Positions 9,677 through 18,062 of a DNA stretch of 64,000 nucleotides are shown in pieces (the first letter of the stretch is position 1; each line of letters begins with the position of its first letter). Location: the NCBI RefSeq assembly GCF_011398925.1, contig NZ_AP022842.1, forward strand, positions 2,220,001 through 2,284,000. The letters run 5' to 3'. The stretch is from Bacillus sp. KH172YL63 (GTDB lineage Bacteria > Bacillota > Bacilli > Bacillales > Bacillaceae_B). The notes below the pieces were generated by a model, which was given only the letters and a program-made list of their open reading frames with translations, was not told the DNA's origin and did no database searches. The position numbers were made by a program, and so were the translations under genes.

Positions 9677-9990
9677 TTAAAACCGCTCTCTAAAATACTC
9701 TTCTAACTCAGGATTCTTACAATACACATAGCAGAACTTCTGCCCACGAGTCATCAACATCCGGTACGCATTCCTTATAATCTCATCAACTACCTTTTCA
9801 GCGCTCTCTGAATCTACCCTCAACATTTTCTTTATTCCCCTCAATGAAGAATCGTCTAAGCTCTTTCGGTATGATCTGTGATAACATATCAGACTTCATA
9901 TCTTATGTCATCCCTTAAATTCACCCTTACGTAATTCAAACTCCAGACCCTGGCATGTATGAATATTTTGCTATTCAGTTGAATTTTGGA
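9677..9990 (-). pseudogene. Relic of a DUF2075-family helicase gene
   Basis: Two conserved blocks of the DUF2075 superfamily-1 helicase family can be read on the minus strand, separated by stops. The upstream block (about 9980-9925) reads IHTCQGLEFELRKGEFKG and stops. The downstream block (about 9897-9677) contains IIRNAYRMLMTRGQKF and CYVYCKNPELEEYF and ends at TAA (9677-9679). The order and spacing fit the last third of the protein. The rest is lost. It lies just upstream of the MazG-like gene with which such helicases are often associated, suggesting the cluster once had a third helicase. Confidence 0.7.
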
Positions 9991-10139
9991 TTTAGCAAGA
10001 TCCCTATAATTTTCACCTCTTCAAAAGATAAAAAAAGAACAATAATCCAATGAAATTCCATTTATTTCAATAAGTTGACGACCTGTCCGTTTCAGGCCAT
10101 TTTCATCATTTGATAATGGTTGTAAAAGGGGTCAAAGTA

Positions 10140-10454
10140 TTGGAGAAATCACTGACAGAACGAGAATTATACGGAAAGTACATATCCATTTTATTGCGAT
10201 TAAGACGAAACGAAATGGGCTACACTCAGGCAGAATTAGAAGAAAAAGCAGGCCTGGCTCGAACCACGATAAGCAATATTGAACGGTGTATACGAATCCC
10301 TGAATCCTATACCTTATCCAAAATTGCAATTGCATTGGGAATCAGTCTGGACCGCTTAAATGAAGAAGTATGGGAGAACATAGAGAAACACAAAGACAAT
10401 CACTCTTCTGCATTTAAACATCTTTACTCCGATTTATACTATAGAGGTGATTGA
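10140..10454 (+). CDS. XRE-family HTH regulator
   Basis: About 104 residues with a helix-turn-helix near residues 18-75 (GYTQAELEEKAGLARTTISN, then IERCIRIPE and ALGISLDRLN). I choose a TTG start at 10140 because AAAAGGGG lies 8 bases upstream; the ATG at 10110 has no ribosome site. It is divergent from the MazG/helicase operon and overlaps the next gene by 8 bases. A TTGACG hexamer at 10074 and a CCTG-N7-CAGG palindrome beside it may be a promoter and operator. It may regulate the defence cluster; this is inferred from position only. Confidence 0.75.
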   Translation: MEKSLTERELYGKYISILLRLRRNEMGYTQAELEEKAGLARTTISNIERCIRIPESYTLSKIAIALGISLDRLNEEVWENIEKHKDNHSSAFKHLYSDLYYRGD

Positions 10455-10653
10455 GATTAAAAAGCAGGAATTTGTTTTATTGAAGGGTAAGCAGGTTTAT
10501 AATTTTATGATTGTTGAGTTTGATGATAAGAACGCCTATGGGGAGATTTATTTTACGGAGAATGATAGTAAGACTTCTATATTTAGAGGGTCTGATGTGA
10601 AGGAAGTTATAAGGTTGGTGAAAAAAGAAAGCTGTGGCTTACGTCGAGGGTAA
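10447..10653 (+). CDS. Small hypothetical protein coupled to the XRE regulator
   Basis: 68 residues, GTG start at 10447 inside the end of the XRE gene, so probably translated by coupling. The sequence looks like a small beta-rich protein (YNFMIVEFDDKNAYGEIYF) with no known motif. Its TAA lies in the right arm of the following terminator. The tandem of an XRE regulator and a small acidic protein resembles toxin-antitoxin or phage-regulator pairs, but nothing here proves that. Confidence 0.55.
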   Translation: MIEIKKQEFVLLKGKQVYNFMIVEFDDKNAYGEIYFTENDSKTSIFRGSDVKEVIRLVKKESCGLRRG

Positions 10654-10664
10654 GCCACAGCTTT
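10628..10664. terminator. Strong 14-bp terminator hairpin
   Basis: Arms 10628-10641 and 10651-10664 (AAAGCTGTGGCTTA and its complement) around a 9-base loop, with T-runs on the plus strand and an A-run on the other side. It serves the XRE pair and probably also the convergent HNH relic. Confidence 0.85.
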
Positions 10665-10669
10665 TTTAC

Positions 10670-11221
10670 TTATAGAATACCTTCTATTATTTTAAGACGC
10701 TCTTTCAATTCCTCCACCGTTAAATACACTCCATCCTCTTTCCTATGAAGCATCGCATGACAATTCGGACACACAGGAATAAGATCTTCTATCGGATTTA
10801 CCTGATATCATTTCTGAATTTCATGAAGGGGTATAATGTGGTGGACATGAATGAAATCTCTCCCCACTTCCCCATATGTATCTTCAAAGTTCAATTTACA
10901 TACTTGGCACTCGGCACCATAATGATCCATGCACTGCTTACGGGCAAGAGGATTACGTTCATATGAATTAACAGTAATCGTTCTACGTTCTCCTTCCCAC
11001 ATTTCCGGCACTTCGTCAGGATAAACCTCAGCTGACAAATCCTTATGAAAGAACGGCATGATATAGTCACTGAGCTCACCAGTAAGTTTCATAGAACCCT
11101 GAATATTCCCTTTCAATCCATGCTCCCTTAATTGATAAAGAGATAAATCATCCGTATCAACCACATCCAACAAACGGATACGTGTCTTATCCCCACCAAA
11201 GAAATGACCTATTGATATTGG
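10670..11221 (-). pseudogene. HNH endonuclease gene broken by an in-frame TGA
   Basis: The minus strand encodes an HNH nuclease: a CxxC knuckle (AECQVCKLNFED), HVHHIIPLHEIQK, then a TGA at 10808-10810, and directly in the same frame YQVNPIEDLIPVCPNCHAML to a natural TAA at 10670. Relatives read through this point, so a single substitution has split the catalytic domain: the HVHH half is before the stop and the second CxxC plus H is after it. The frame is also closed upstream by TAA at 11222-11224, so the N-terminus is missing or starts at a weak codon. Either the gene is dead or only an inactive 121-residue fragment is made. Confidence 0.8.
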
Positions 11222-11261
11222 TTACAAGTTTTTATACATAACAGACTAAAAATTAAAAACT

Positions 11262-11945
11262 TCATATAATTTTCTTCTTAAAGTCGAGGTTTTCTATAGA
11301 AATAGTTTCCAGCATATTTGTTAATTCTTTTATTCTGGTAGACTCTCTATCAAAAAAATCCATTACAACCATCTTAACCATAGATGCTACAAAAATAATT
11401 AATAATATTAATATTCCAATTGAGAGAAATACCTCTAATGATTCATTAATGTCGTTTACTTCGTTTGCAAATATCCACCTAATAAAATAGTTCCATACAG
11501 GTAGAAAAAGTCCTACTCCTAACCCCCTTACAAATATTCCAGTGAATTTTCTGAGTTCAGCTTCTTTATTTAATACATTAATTATTTTTTTTAATTGCTC
11601 CTCAGAATCTAATCTTCTATATACAAAACGTTTTAAGATATCCAACTTTCTTTGAGTTAACGGTAAACCTCCCCAAAAAACCCCTTGACTTTCCCTCAAA
11701 ATGTTATGTTTTTTTTCTAATATTAGTTTATTATGCCTGTTTAAAATTGCACCTTCTATAACCAATAAACCTAAGGGTATTAACATTAGATAAAGGTTTG
11801 ATGCAAATATTAATCTCATGAATATAAAGCTTAAGGTTATAAAAACAAGTATGTATACAAAAAGAAGCCATTTGCTCATATTTTTATATACTAGGTTCCA
11901 AACACCAAGTTCATTTTTATAAAATTCTATAAATTCTTCTTTCAA
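11262..11945 (-). CDS. Hypothetical membrane protein, four predicted TM segments
   Basis: About 227 residues from a TTG at 11945 preceded by AAGGAGG; the longer frame to 12098 has no ribosome site and an unlikely sequence. Hydrophobic stretches pair up: two near residues 22-65 (LLFVYILVFITLSFIF; LMLIPLGLLVIEGAIL) and two near 135-200. Between them is a charged, basic loop (KRFVYRRLDSEEQLKKI). I do not recognise the family. AT-rich like the rest of the island. It could be a membrane effector or an accessory of the coiled-coil protein upstream; a 284-base gap with no visible gene separates the two. Confidence 0.6.
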   Translation of the reverse strand: MKEEFIEFYKNELGVWNLVYKNMSKWLLFVYILVFITLSFIFMRLIFASNLYLMLIPLGLLVIEGAILNRHNKLILEKKHNILRESQGVFWGGLPLTQRKLDILKRFVYRRLDSEEQLKKIINVLNKEAELRKFTGIFVRGLGVGLFLPVWNYFIRWIFANEVNDINESLEVFLSIGILILLIIFVASMVKMVVMDFFDRESTRIKELTNMLETISIENLDFKKKII

Positions 11946-12229
11946 AGTATTCCTCCTTATTAAACACCAAAATAATTTGTTTTGCATTAATAATGGTTGT
12001 CTTTTAGTTTTGTCTTGGTAACACTTAAGATTTGAGGTATACAATCGTACATACTTTCTGTTGAATCCGAATCTATTATGGCCCTTACATTGCCCCACTT
12101 TTACTGAAGAGCATCAGGAATCCTACTGCTAGTTTAAAATTCTAAACCAGAAAATTTTTTCTTTTACTGTATCTTCTTAGCACGATAATCCCCCTACTTC
12201 TCATTATAAGGCTTTTTTTGAGGAAAACT

Positions 12230-13576
12230 TTAAACGGGCTTATTCGTGCCACTTGAAATATTCTTTAAAACTTCTATTGCGTTCGTTATATCCTGAGCAT
12301 TAGGTAAGTTTGTTTGCGGATTCGTATTTGTATCCTGTGGCGGACTTTTCAATTCAGCTCTACCGAAAATCAGAGGGAATAACTGCTCTTTTAATTTAAT
12401 TTGGTCGTCCTCAGAAAAGGCAGCTATATATGGATTCAACGTTTTTAACTCTACCTCCATCTGACGGTTATATTTTTCTTGCGTTTCATTTTTAGTAACT
12501 TGACGAGCTGCATAGGCAGTAAATGATCCTAGAGCAGTAGTAACAATAAACCTAGCAACTAGAGAGGGCCAATCTAAATCTTTACTGAAAATAAATGCAT
12601 AAACACCAAAACCTATCGTTACAGCAAAGCCAGTAACTGTAAACCTTTGCCATAGCGTAGTCAGTTTTTCCTTTTTATCAGCAACTTCTTTAAAGTGGCC
12701 TGAAATTGAATTGGTTGAAATTATTCCCACAAGACTTTCTACAGATTTTTTGTGATTTTCTAATACTTTACTATATTGTGCTTGTTCTTCTTTCGTATTT
12801 TGGAGGAATTCTTCTTGTTCAGTAGTTAAAGTATTAATTAGTTCTTGGAATTCAGCCCTTGTGGAATCAACATTTGATTGAATATCATTCTCATACTTCT
12901 TTAAAGTGTCATTAAATTCTTGCTTGAACTCTTCCTTCAAATCAATAAATTGTTCAGATCTTGATTCTTGATTTTCTAAAAAGTTTTGCTGTTGTTGATT
13001 GTATTTGTCCTCAATGTTTTGTATTCCTATTGATATTTTGTCATCGTATTCATTGAGAGTGTCTTCAAAGGATTTTAGCTTCTCTATGATGTTTTTAGAT
13101 TCTTGAGTAAGTTCTGTTTGTTCTCTTTCCAAAATTGTTTTATATTGACCCACAGACCTTCTTAGGGTAGTAACCGTCTCGCGAATATTTTCTATAGATT
13201 CCTCATTAAATACTGATAGAATTTGACTGGAATGAGTAATAATATTATCAATTCTAGTATTGAGGGTGTTTAGGTTGGAATGGTTATTAAATGTGTTTGT
13301 CCCATTATTTAATTGAGAAGTTACATTATTTAATTCATTATGGATAGCATCAAGAATGTTTTTTCGAAATAGTGCTGGGTCTATAGAATCTAACTTTGTT
13401 GATAAATGGGTTAAGATAGCTCTCACTCGATTTAAGCTTTGAAAAGCATATTCATCTAAATTCTTAAGAAAATCTTCATTATCCTCTAAAGATGCTAGGC
13501 TAATTTTAGTTGTATCTAATGTACTAAAAATAATGTGTTCTGATAAACTACTTATAGTTGTCACTGTGTATACCAA
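12230..13576 (-). CDS. Coiled-coil protein with central membrane hairpin
   Basis: 448 residues. Residues 1-290 are almost wholly helical and coiled-coil, rich in E, N, Q and K (for example EEFKQEFNDTLKKYENDIQS). Two hydrophobic segments follow near 315-365 (FTVTGFAVTIGFGVYAFIF; FIVTTALGSFTAYAARQV), then a short globular tail. The start is uncertain: the frame opens with TTG at 13576 next to AGTGAGAG, and a GTG at 13564 is also possible. I know no function. Large coiled-coil proteins with a membrane hairpin occur among abortive-infection effectors, but also elsewhere, so this is a description only. Confidence 0.65.
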   Translation of the reverse strand: MVYTVTTISSLSEHIIFSTLDTTKISLASLEDNEDFLKNLDEYAFQSLNRVRAILTHLSTKLDSIDPALFRKNILDAIHNELNNVTSQLNNGTNTFNNHSNLNTLNTRIDNIITHSSQILSVFNEESIENIRETVTTLRRSVGQYKTILEREQTELTQESKNIIEKLKSFEDTLNEYDDKISIGIQNIEDKYNQQQQNFLENQESRSEQFIDLKEEFKQEFNDTLKKYENDIQSNVDSTRAEFQELINTLTTEQEEFLQNTKEEQAQYSKVLENHKKSVESLVGIISTNSISGHFKEVADKKEKLTTLWQRFTVTGFAVTIGFGVYAFIFSKDLDWPSLVARFIVTTALGSFTAYAARQVTKNETQEKYNRQMEVELKTLNPYIAAFSEDDQIKLKEQLFPLIFGRAELKSPPQDTNTNPQTNLPNAQDITNAIEVLKNISSGTNKPV

Positions 13577-13672
13577 CTCTCACTTGTTAATTATTTACAC
13601 TATACCAAACGTACATTCTCTCTGTCTATCTGAGTATTAAATTTGCTTTGCTTTTCATTCTTAAATAAAGCA

Positions 13673-13716
13673 TGGGGAGGGTTGTAATGCCTCCTATTAT
13701 TGAGAACCGTTCCCCA
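13673..13716. repeat. Degenerate copy of the GGGGACGGTT hairpin repeat
   Basis: TGGGGAGGGTT at 13673-13683 faces AACCGTTCCCCA at 13705-13716 in inverted orientation, matching the dispersed repeat found at 31-50 kb but with several substitutions. It lies in the gap between the coiled-coil gene and the catabolic operon. Confidence 0.4.
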
Positions 13717-13784
13717 CCTCCTATTGTGAATCAATTATTATGTTCAAATAAACTATCACTTGAACTGACTTCGAGCATAAAGAA

Positions 13785-13817
13785 AAGGTCCGTCCCTAAA
13801 TCTCAGACTCGGACCTT
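13785..13817 (-). terminator. Terminator of the sigma-54 catabolic operon
   Basis: Minus-strand hairpin AAGGTCCG...CGGACCTT (13817-13810 with 13792-13785) followed by TTCTTT, starting 2 bases after the stop of the last operon gene. Confidence 0.75.
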
Positions 13818-13819
13818 CC

Positions 13820-15163
13820 TCATATCCAATTCAAAACATACACATACACAAACGCCAACACCGTTATCGAAAGAAAATACACCCCATTCCACTTAAATGC
13901 AACGGTTACCCCATTCCTCTTAACACACTGACTGATGATAATATTCATAGCATTCAACGGAGAGATCGCTGATGACAGCATCCAAGTAAAAATGCACATA
14001 AATGCTACACTGGTAACCGCTACACTAGGCATGGCTGTAAAGTCAAGAGAGGTTAATATCAAAGGTGTGACGATAATCTGGTGAACTCCAAGAAACGCCA
14101 TAAAAATCACCAACAGAATGATAAAGAGAAACAAAACCCCAATAGATTGCGTGGCAGACCACTGTATAGACCTCTCCAATAGCTCCTTGACGGGTGTATG
14201 GGATACAACATTCCCAAAAAGCCCTGCACTTAAAAAGAGGCAGATCTCCATTTTCTGTGAGTGGAGCTTGTTCTTATAGAGAATGATTTCCTCTTTAACG
14301 ATCGATTGTCTTTTCCGGAAGATCACCCAGGCCACAGGAACCAGAAAACAAATGATGCTGACTAGGAGCAACATGGACTTATGGAAGGCCTGCTCCATGA
14401 CAATCAATAGCACAACCAATCCAATGACAAAGACAAAGAGTAGATACATATCCTTCTTTGGCCCTTTATCAGGTGTAATCATTTCGTTTCTTTCCTCTGC
14501 CGCAGCAGTCTCTTCTACCATCCTTGGCCGAAAAAGAACAAAACCCACCGTCATTTGAATAACGGCAAACATCACTCCTACGACGACATATGAAAGATAA
14601 GTAATATCTAAATAGAATAGGACAATCCCCACTGAAGCAAAAAAGGGTGACCATATGACCGCCGGGGTAAATCCTACGTAATAGGACCTTGATAGTAACT
14701 TGGACGGTAGATTTATACTTTCCACAAACCCATGGACAATCCTTAAGGCACCCATATTTAAGATAGGTGCTAGGGTCATCATAAACGTGCTTATGCCATA
14801 GAACGTTTTACGTGGATTGTGTTTCAACTCATTCAAATAGAGGATAACAGAATCAATAACCCCTTCTCTTCTCAGTGGCGCGGACAATAGTGGGGCTAAA
14901 ATGAGAATCGATAACAGGGGCATGTTCTGCGTGATTCCCTGGGCTAGATCAAAGCCTGTATCTCCAACCGTATAGTGAATGATTACTCCTGCAGCAAACA
15001 GGCTCAGTGTAAATATCCTACCTTTCCATTCTAATAAAGGAAGGAATAACAAAAATACGGCAACGGCCACTATGTTAAAAACCAAACCAATATAGACGTT
15101 CGGCATAAAAGCTTCAACAATATAAAGTAAACACATACTCATGGTGAGAGAAAAACGTAACAT
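13820..15163 (-). CDS. Multi-spanning permease, family uncertain
   Basis: 447 residues with about ten to twelve hydrophobic segments and short charged loops, as in ion-transporter-superfamily permeases. A central cytoplasmic loop near residues 220-235 (ETAAAEERNEMITPDKG) divides two halves. Conserved-looking stretches include LAPILNMGALRIVHGF and FLGVHQIIVTPLIL. GAAGGG precedes the ATG. It is the last gene of the catabolic operon, before the terminator and 57 bases after the dehydrogenase gene, so it probably moves a substrate, product or co-ion of that pathway across the membrane. I cannot name its family or cargo. Confidence 0.65.
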   Translation of the reverse strand: MLRFSLTMSMCLLYIVEAFMPNVYIGLVFNIVAVAVFLLFLPLLEWKGRIFTLSLFAAGVIIHYTVGDTGFDLAQGITQNMPLLSILILAPLLSAPLRREGVIDSVILYLNELKHNPRKTFYGISTFMMTLAPILNMGALRIVHGFVESINLPSKLLSRSYYVGFTPAVIWSPFFASVGIVLFYLDITYLSYVVVGVMFAVIQMTVGFVLFRPRMVEETAAAEERNEMITPDKGPKKDMYLLFVFVIGLVVLLIVMEQAFHKSMLLLVSIICFLVPVAWVIFRKRQSIVKEEIILYKNKLHSQKMEICLFLSAGLFGNVVSHTPVKELLERSIQWSATQSIGVLFLFIILLVIFMAFLGVHQIIVTPLILTSLDFTAMPSVAVTSVAFMCIFTWMLSSAISPLNAMNIIISQCVKRNGVTVAFKWNGVYFLSITVLAFVYVYVLNWI

Positions 15164-15219
15164 GTTTTCCCTTCTCTCTTTAAGTCTTTAACAATCTATA
15201 TTGTACTGGAATGATTCCC

Positions 15220-16320
15220 TTATCCCCTTTGTACTTTATCCGGAAGGGGCGCATGAAGCTTTAATAGATCCCTGAATTCATTTCCGAGTTGTTCTGTCGT
15301 TGCCCCTCCGCCTAAATCAGGGGTGAGAACATCCTTCTGGGAAAGAATCTCCTCAATGGTCGACAGTATTGCACTCCCCCATGCTTCTTCACCAAAATGA
15401 TCCATCATCTGACTGACAGAGCATATGGCAGCAAGGGGATTGGCAAGTCCCTTGCCAGCAATATCAGGAGCAGAGCCGTGGATGGGTTCGAACATGGAAG
15501 GATATGCCCGTTCAGGATTGATATTGGCCCCTGCCGCCAAACCAAGGCCACCTGTAATGGCAGCACCTAAGTCCGTCAGGATATCCCCGAAAAGATTGGA
15601 TGTCACCACAATTTCGAACCTTTCCGGTTGAAGGACGAAATAAAGGCTTGCTGCGTCCACAAGATATGAATACGTTTGGACGTCAGGATAGTCCTTCCCT
15701 ACTTCGGTAAAAACTTCATCCCAGAAGACCATGGAATAATTAAGGGCATTCGCTTTGCTGATGCTCGTCAGCGTCTTCTTCTGTTTCCGTGCTTCTTCAT
15801 ATGCATAGCGGATAATCCGTTCAGTCCCTTTCCGGGAAAAAACCCCCGTCTGCAGGACCACTTCCTCCGGCTTTCCTTTAAAGAGCCAGTCACCCGCTCC
15901 AGCATATTCCCCTTCGCTGTTCTCACGAATCACCAGGAAGTCTATTTCTTTTTCACTTTTGTTCTTAAGGGGGGTTAAATCAGGGTGCAAGAGTTTAATC
16001 GGCCTGAGGTTTACATACTGATCAAACTTTTTGCGAATTTCCAACAATAATTCCCAAAGAGAGATGTGATCAGGAACTCCGGGATAGCCTACCGCTCCCA
16101 AGTAGATGGCATCGAATTTCTTCAATTGATTGATCCCGTCGTCTGCCATCATCTTTCCGGTTTCCACATAATACTCACATCCCCAAGGGAACTCGGTAAA
16201 GCTGAAAGAAAGCTGTGGATCGACTTCCTCAATCATTTTTAGTACCTTTACACCTTCCGCTACGACTTCAGGTCCTATCCCATCCCCGGGGATAAGGGCA
16301 ATCTTCATCCTTTTCATCAT
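15220..16320 (-). CDS. Tartrate/D-malate dehydrogenase-like decarboxylating dehydrogenase
   Basis: About 366 residues from the ATG at 16320, with AGGAGG 5 bases upstream; the longer frame is not supported. It starts MMKRMKIALIPGDGIGPEV and carries the family features of NAD-dependent isopropylmalate/isocitrate dehydrogenases: LGAVGYPG, VNLRPI, a RENSEGEY loop, the catalytic K in SISKANAL, and the SNLFGDILTDLG metal-binding site. The loop RENSEGEYAG fits the tartrate/D-malate dehydrogenase branch (TtuC/DmlA type), which oxidises and may decarboxylate 2-hydroxy-dicarboxylates. In this operon it suggests that a 2-hydroxyacid is an intermediate. The exact substrate cannot be read from sequence. 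Confidence 0.8.
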   Translation of the reverse strand: MMKRMKIALIPGDGIGPEVVAEGVKVLKMIEEVDPQLSFSFTEFPWGCEYYVETGKMMADDGINQLKKFDAIYLGAVGYPGVPDHISLWELLLEIRKKFDQYVNLRPIKLLHPDLTPLKNKSEKEIDFLVIRENSEGEYAGAGDWLFKGKPEEVVLQTGVFSRKGTERIIRYAYEEARKQKKTLTSISKANALNYSMVFWDEVFTEVGKDYPDVQTYSYLVDAASLYFVLQPERFEIVVTSNLFGDILTDLGAAITGGLGLAAGANINPERAYPSMFEPIHGSAPDIAGKGLANPLAAICSVSQMMDHFGEEAWGSAILSTIEEILSQKDVLTPDLGGGATTEQLGNEFRDLLKLHAPLPDKVQRG

Positions 16321-16330
16321 CCTCGACCTC

Positions 16331-17092
16331 CTATGCTTTTGGTCCCCCGGCAACATATAAAACCTGACCGCTAATAAAAGAAGAATCCGGGCTCGCAAAA
16401 AAGCTTGCTGCCTGCGCGATGTCTTCCGGTGTACCAGCCCTGTTGACCGGGATATGTTTGACTTTGGCTTCTATCAGTTCCTCGAAAGGGATCCCCAGCC
16501 GTTCTGCCACTGCTTTGGTCATGTCTGTCATGATGAAGCCGGGAGCGATTGCGTTCACCGTAATATTATATTTCCCTAGCTCAATGGCTAACGTCTTGGT
16601 AAAACCCTGTATACCAGCCTTCGCAGCCGCGTAATTCGCCTGACCTCTGCTTCCGAGTGCTGAAACGGAAGATAAATTAATGATTCGTCCATACTGATTT
16701 TTCACCATTGATTTCTGGGCATATTTACTGCAAAGGAATGTGCCTTTCAAATGAACATTCATGACATCATCCCAGTCTGCTGAGCTCATCTTGTACAATA
16801 GATTGTCACGTATGATTCCGGCATTATTAATGAGGATATCTACCTTCCCATGATCCGCTTCCACCTTGGCGTATAGCTTTTCCACTTCCGCTTCGTTGGT
16901 GACATCTGCGGTTATGGCCATAACTGAAAGATTCTCTTCCATGAACTGATGATACGTCTCCATTAAAGCCTGTTCCTGAATGTCCACTAAATAAACAGTG
17001 GCCCCATCCAAGGCAAGCTTTATGGAAATCTCCCTGCCGATCCCCCTGCTTGCCCCAGTAATGATGGCTACCTGATTCTCTAAGTTTGGCAT
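16331..17092 (-). CDS. SDR-family 3-oxoacyl-ACP/CoA reductase-like enzyme
   Basis: 253 residues from the ATG at 17092 (GGGGAGTGAGG upstream). Classical short-chain dehydrogenase: TGASRGIG cofactor motif near residue 12, NNAG near 90, catalytic S with YAAAK near 155-159, and a C-terminus typical of FabG (FISGQVLYVAGG). FabG-like enzymes reduce 3-oxoacyl thioesters with NADPH; catabolic operon versions often oxidise hydroxyacyl-CoA in reverse. It lies 10 bases upstream of the TtuC-like gene. A general fatty-acid-synthesis FabG is unlikely given the operon. Confidence 0.8.
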   Translation of the reverse strand: MPNLENQVAIITGASRGIGREISIKLALDGATVYLVDIQEQALMETYHQFMEENLSVMAITADVTNEAEVEKLYAKVEADHGKVDILINNAGIIRDNLLYKMSSADWDDVMNVHLKGTFLCSKYAQKSMVKNQYGRIINLSSVSALGSRGQANYAAAKAGIQGFTKTLAIELGKYNITVNAIAPGFIMTDMTKAVAERLGIPFEELIEAKVKHIPVNRAGTPEDIAQAASFFASPDSSFISGQVLYVAGGPKA

Positions 17093-17096
17093 GACC

Positions 17097-18062
17097 TCAC
17101 TCCCCTCTATGATTCTGGTATAATCGTTCAAGCTGCTGCTCGTATTCTGCCACGATGTTCTGAATGATCTCTTTAGCACTTCTAATTTCGTTGATTAATC
17201 CGATAGTCTGGCCCAATGAAATCACGCCTGAATGGTCATTTCCCGTAGTGAGTAATTCCTGGTAGGATTCACCGCTGATATAAGGAAAGATCTCTTCAAG
17301 GGTAGCTCCTGCTCTTTCCTTTTCGACCAGCTCCACTGCCCGTTCCGTTTTCATCACTCTCATGGCTTTTCCAATCGATTTCTTCACAAGGATGGTATCA
17401 GTTTCCTGTAAATCTATTAATCTCCTTTTAATCGATTCATGGAGGACCACTTCCTTTGAAGCTAGAAACCTTGTACCCATCTGGACGCCTTCTGCCCCTA
17501 AAGCAAAAGCAGCAAGAGCGGATTTCCCTGTTGAGAATCCTCCTGCTGCAATGACTGGTATTGACAGTTCCTCAACAGCCTTCTGTATCAACGTAAGACT
17601 GGTGACGTCTTCTCTTCCCGGGTGGCCTCCACACTCATATCCAACCACTACCACTGCATCACAGTCGATCGCTTCCGCCTTTTTGGCAAACCTCACGGAT
17701 GGGACGACATGGACCACCTTGATCCCGTTTCCTTTCAGACTGTCCATATATTTCTCAGGGTTGTTCCCTGAAGTAAAGACAACCGGTACACGGGCTTCTA
17801 TAGCAGCCTCAACGAATTCATCCATCGGTTTACGGATTCCGATCGCAATATTGACTCCAAATGGCTTGGAGGTGAGTCTTCTGGCAACTGCGATATCTTC
17901 CAGCATCTCTTCCTTGGACGAATAGCTCCCTGCTGTGATGAGCCCCAGCCCCCCTGCTTCTGATACTGCGGAAACGAGCGGCGAGGTACCAAGTCCTTGG
18001 AGTCCGCCTTGGATGATGGGATAGCGGATATTAAACATATTTGTTATAGCTGTATTCATCAT
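17097..18062 (-). CDS. Nitronate monooxygenase family flavoprotein
   Basis: 321 residues. FMN-binding TIM barrel of the 2-nitropropane dioxygenase/nitronate monooxygenase family: IIQGGLQGLGT at the N-terminus, GYECGGHPGRED with the catalytic-base histidine near residue 145, and IAAGGFSTGKS with GAEGVQMGTRF at the phosphate site. Some relatives are FabK-type enoyl-ACP reductases; the ECGGHPG motif favours the monooxygenase type. The start overlaps the end of the thioesterase gene by 4 bases. Its role in this pathway is unclear: it could detoxify nitronates such as propionate 3-nitronate or act on an unsaturated acyl intermediate. Confidence 0.8.
   Translation of the reverse strand: MMNTAITNMFNIRYPIIQGGLQGLGTSPLVSAVSEAGGLGLITAGSYSSKEEMLEDIAVARRLTSKPFGVNIAIGIRKPMDEFVEAAIEARVPVVFTSGNNPEKYMDSLKGNGIKVVHVVPSVRFAKKAEAIDCDAVVVVGYECGGHPGREDVTSLTLIQKAVEELSIPVIAAGGFSTGKSALAAFALGAEGVQMGTRFLASKEVVLHESIKRRLIDLQETDTILVKKSIGKAMRVMKTERAVELVEKERAGATLEEIFPYISGESYQELLTTGNDHSGVISLGQTIGLINEIRSAKEIIQNIVAEYEQQLERLYQNHRGE

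Noticed and set aside
13672..13896. 74-codon plus-strand frame
   Set aside because: It covers a REP copy, the operon terminator and the end of the permease gene; clearly not coding.
17362..17925. 187-codon plus-strand frame
   Set aside because: It lies wholly antisense to the nitronate-monooxygenase gene, has no ribosome site and a composition of a shadow frame.
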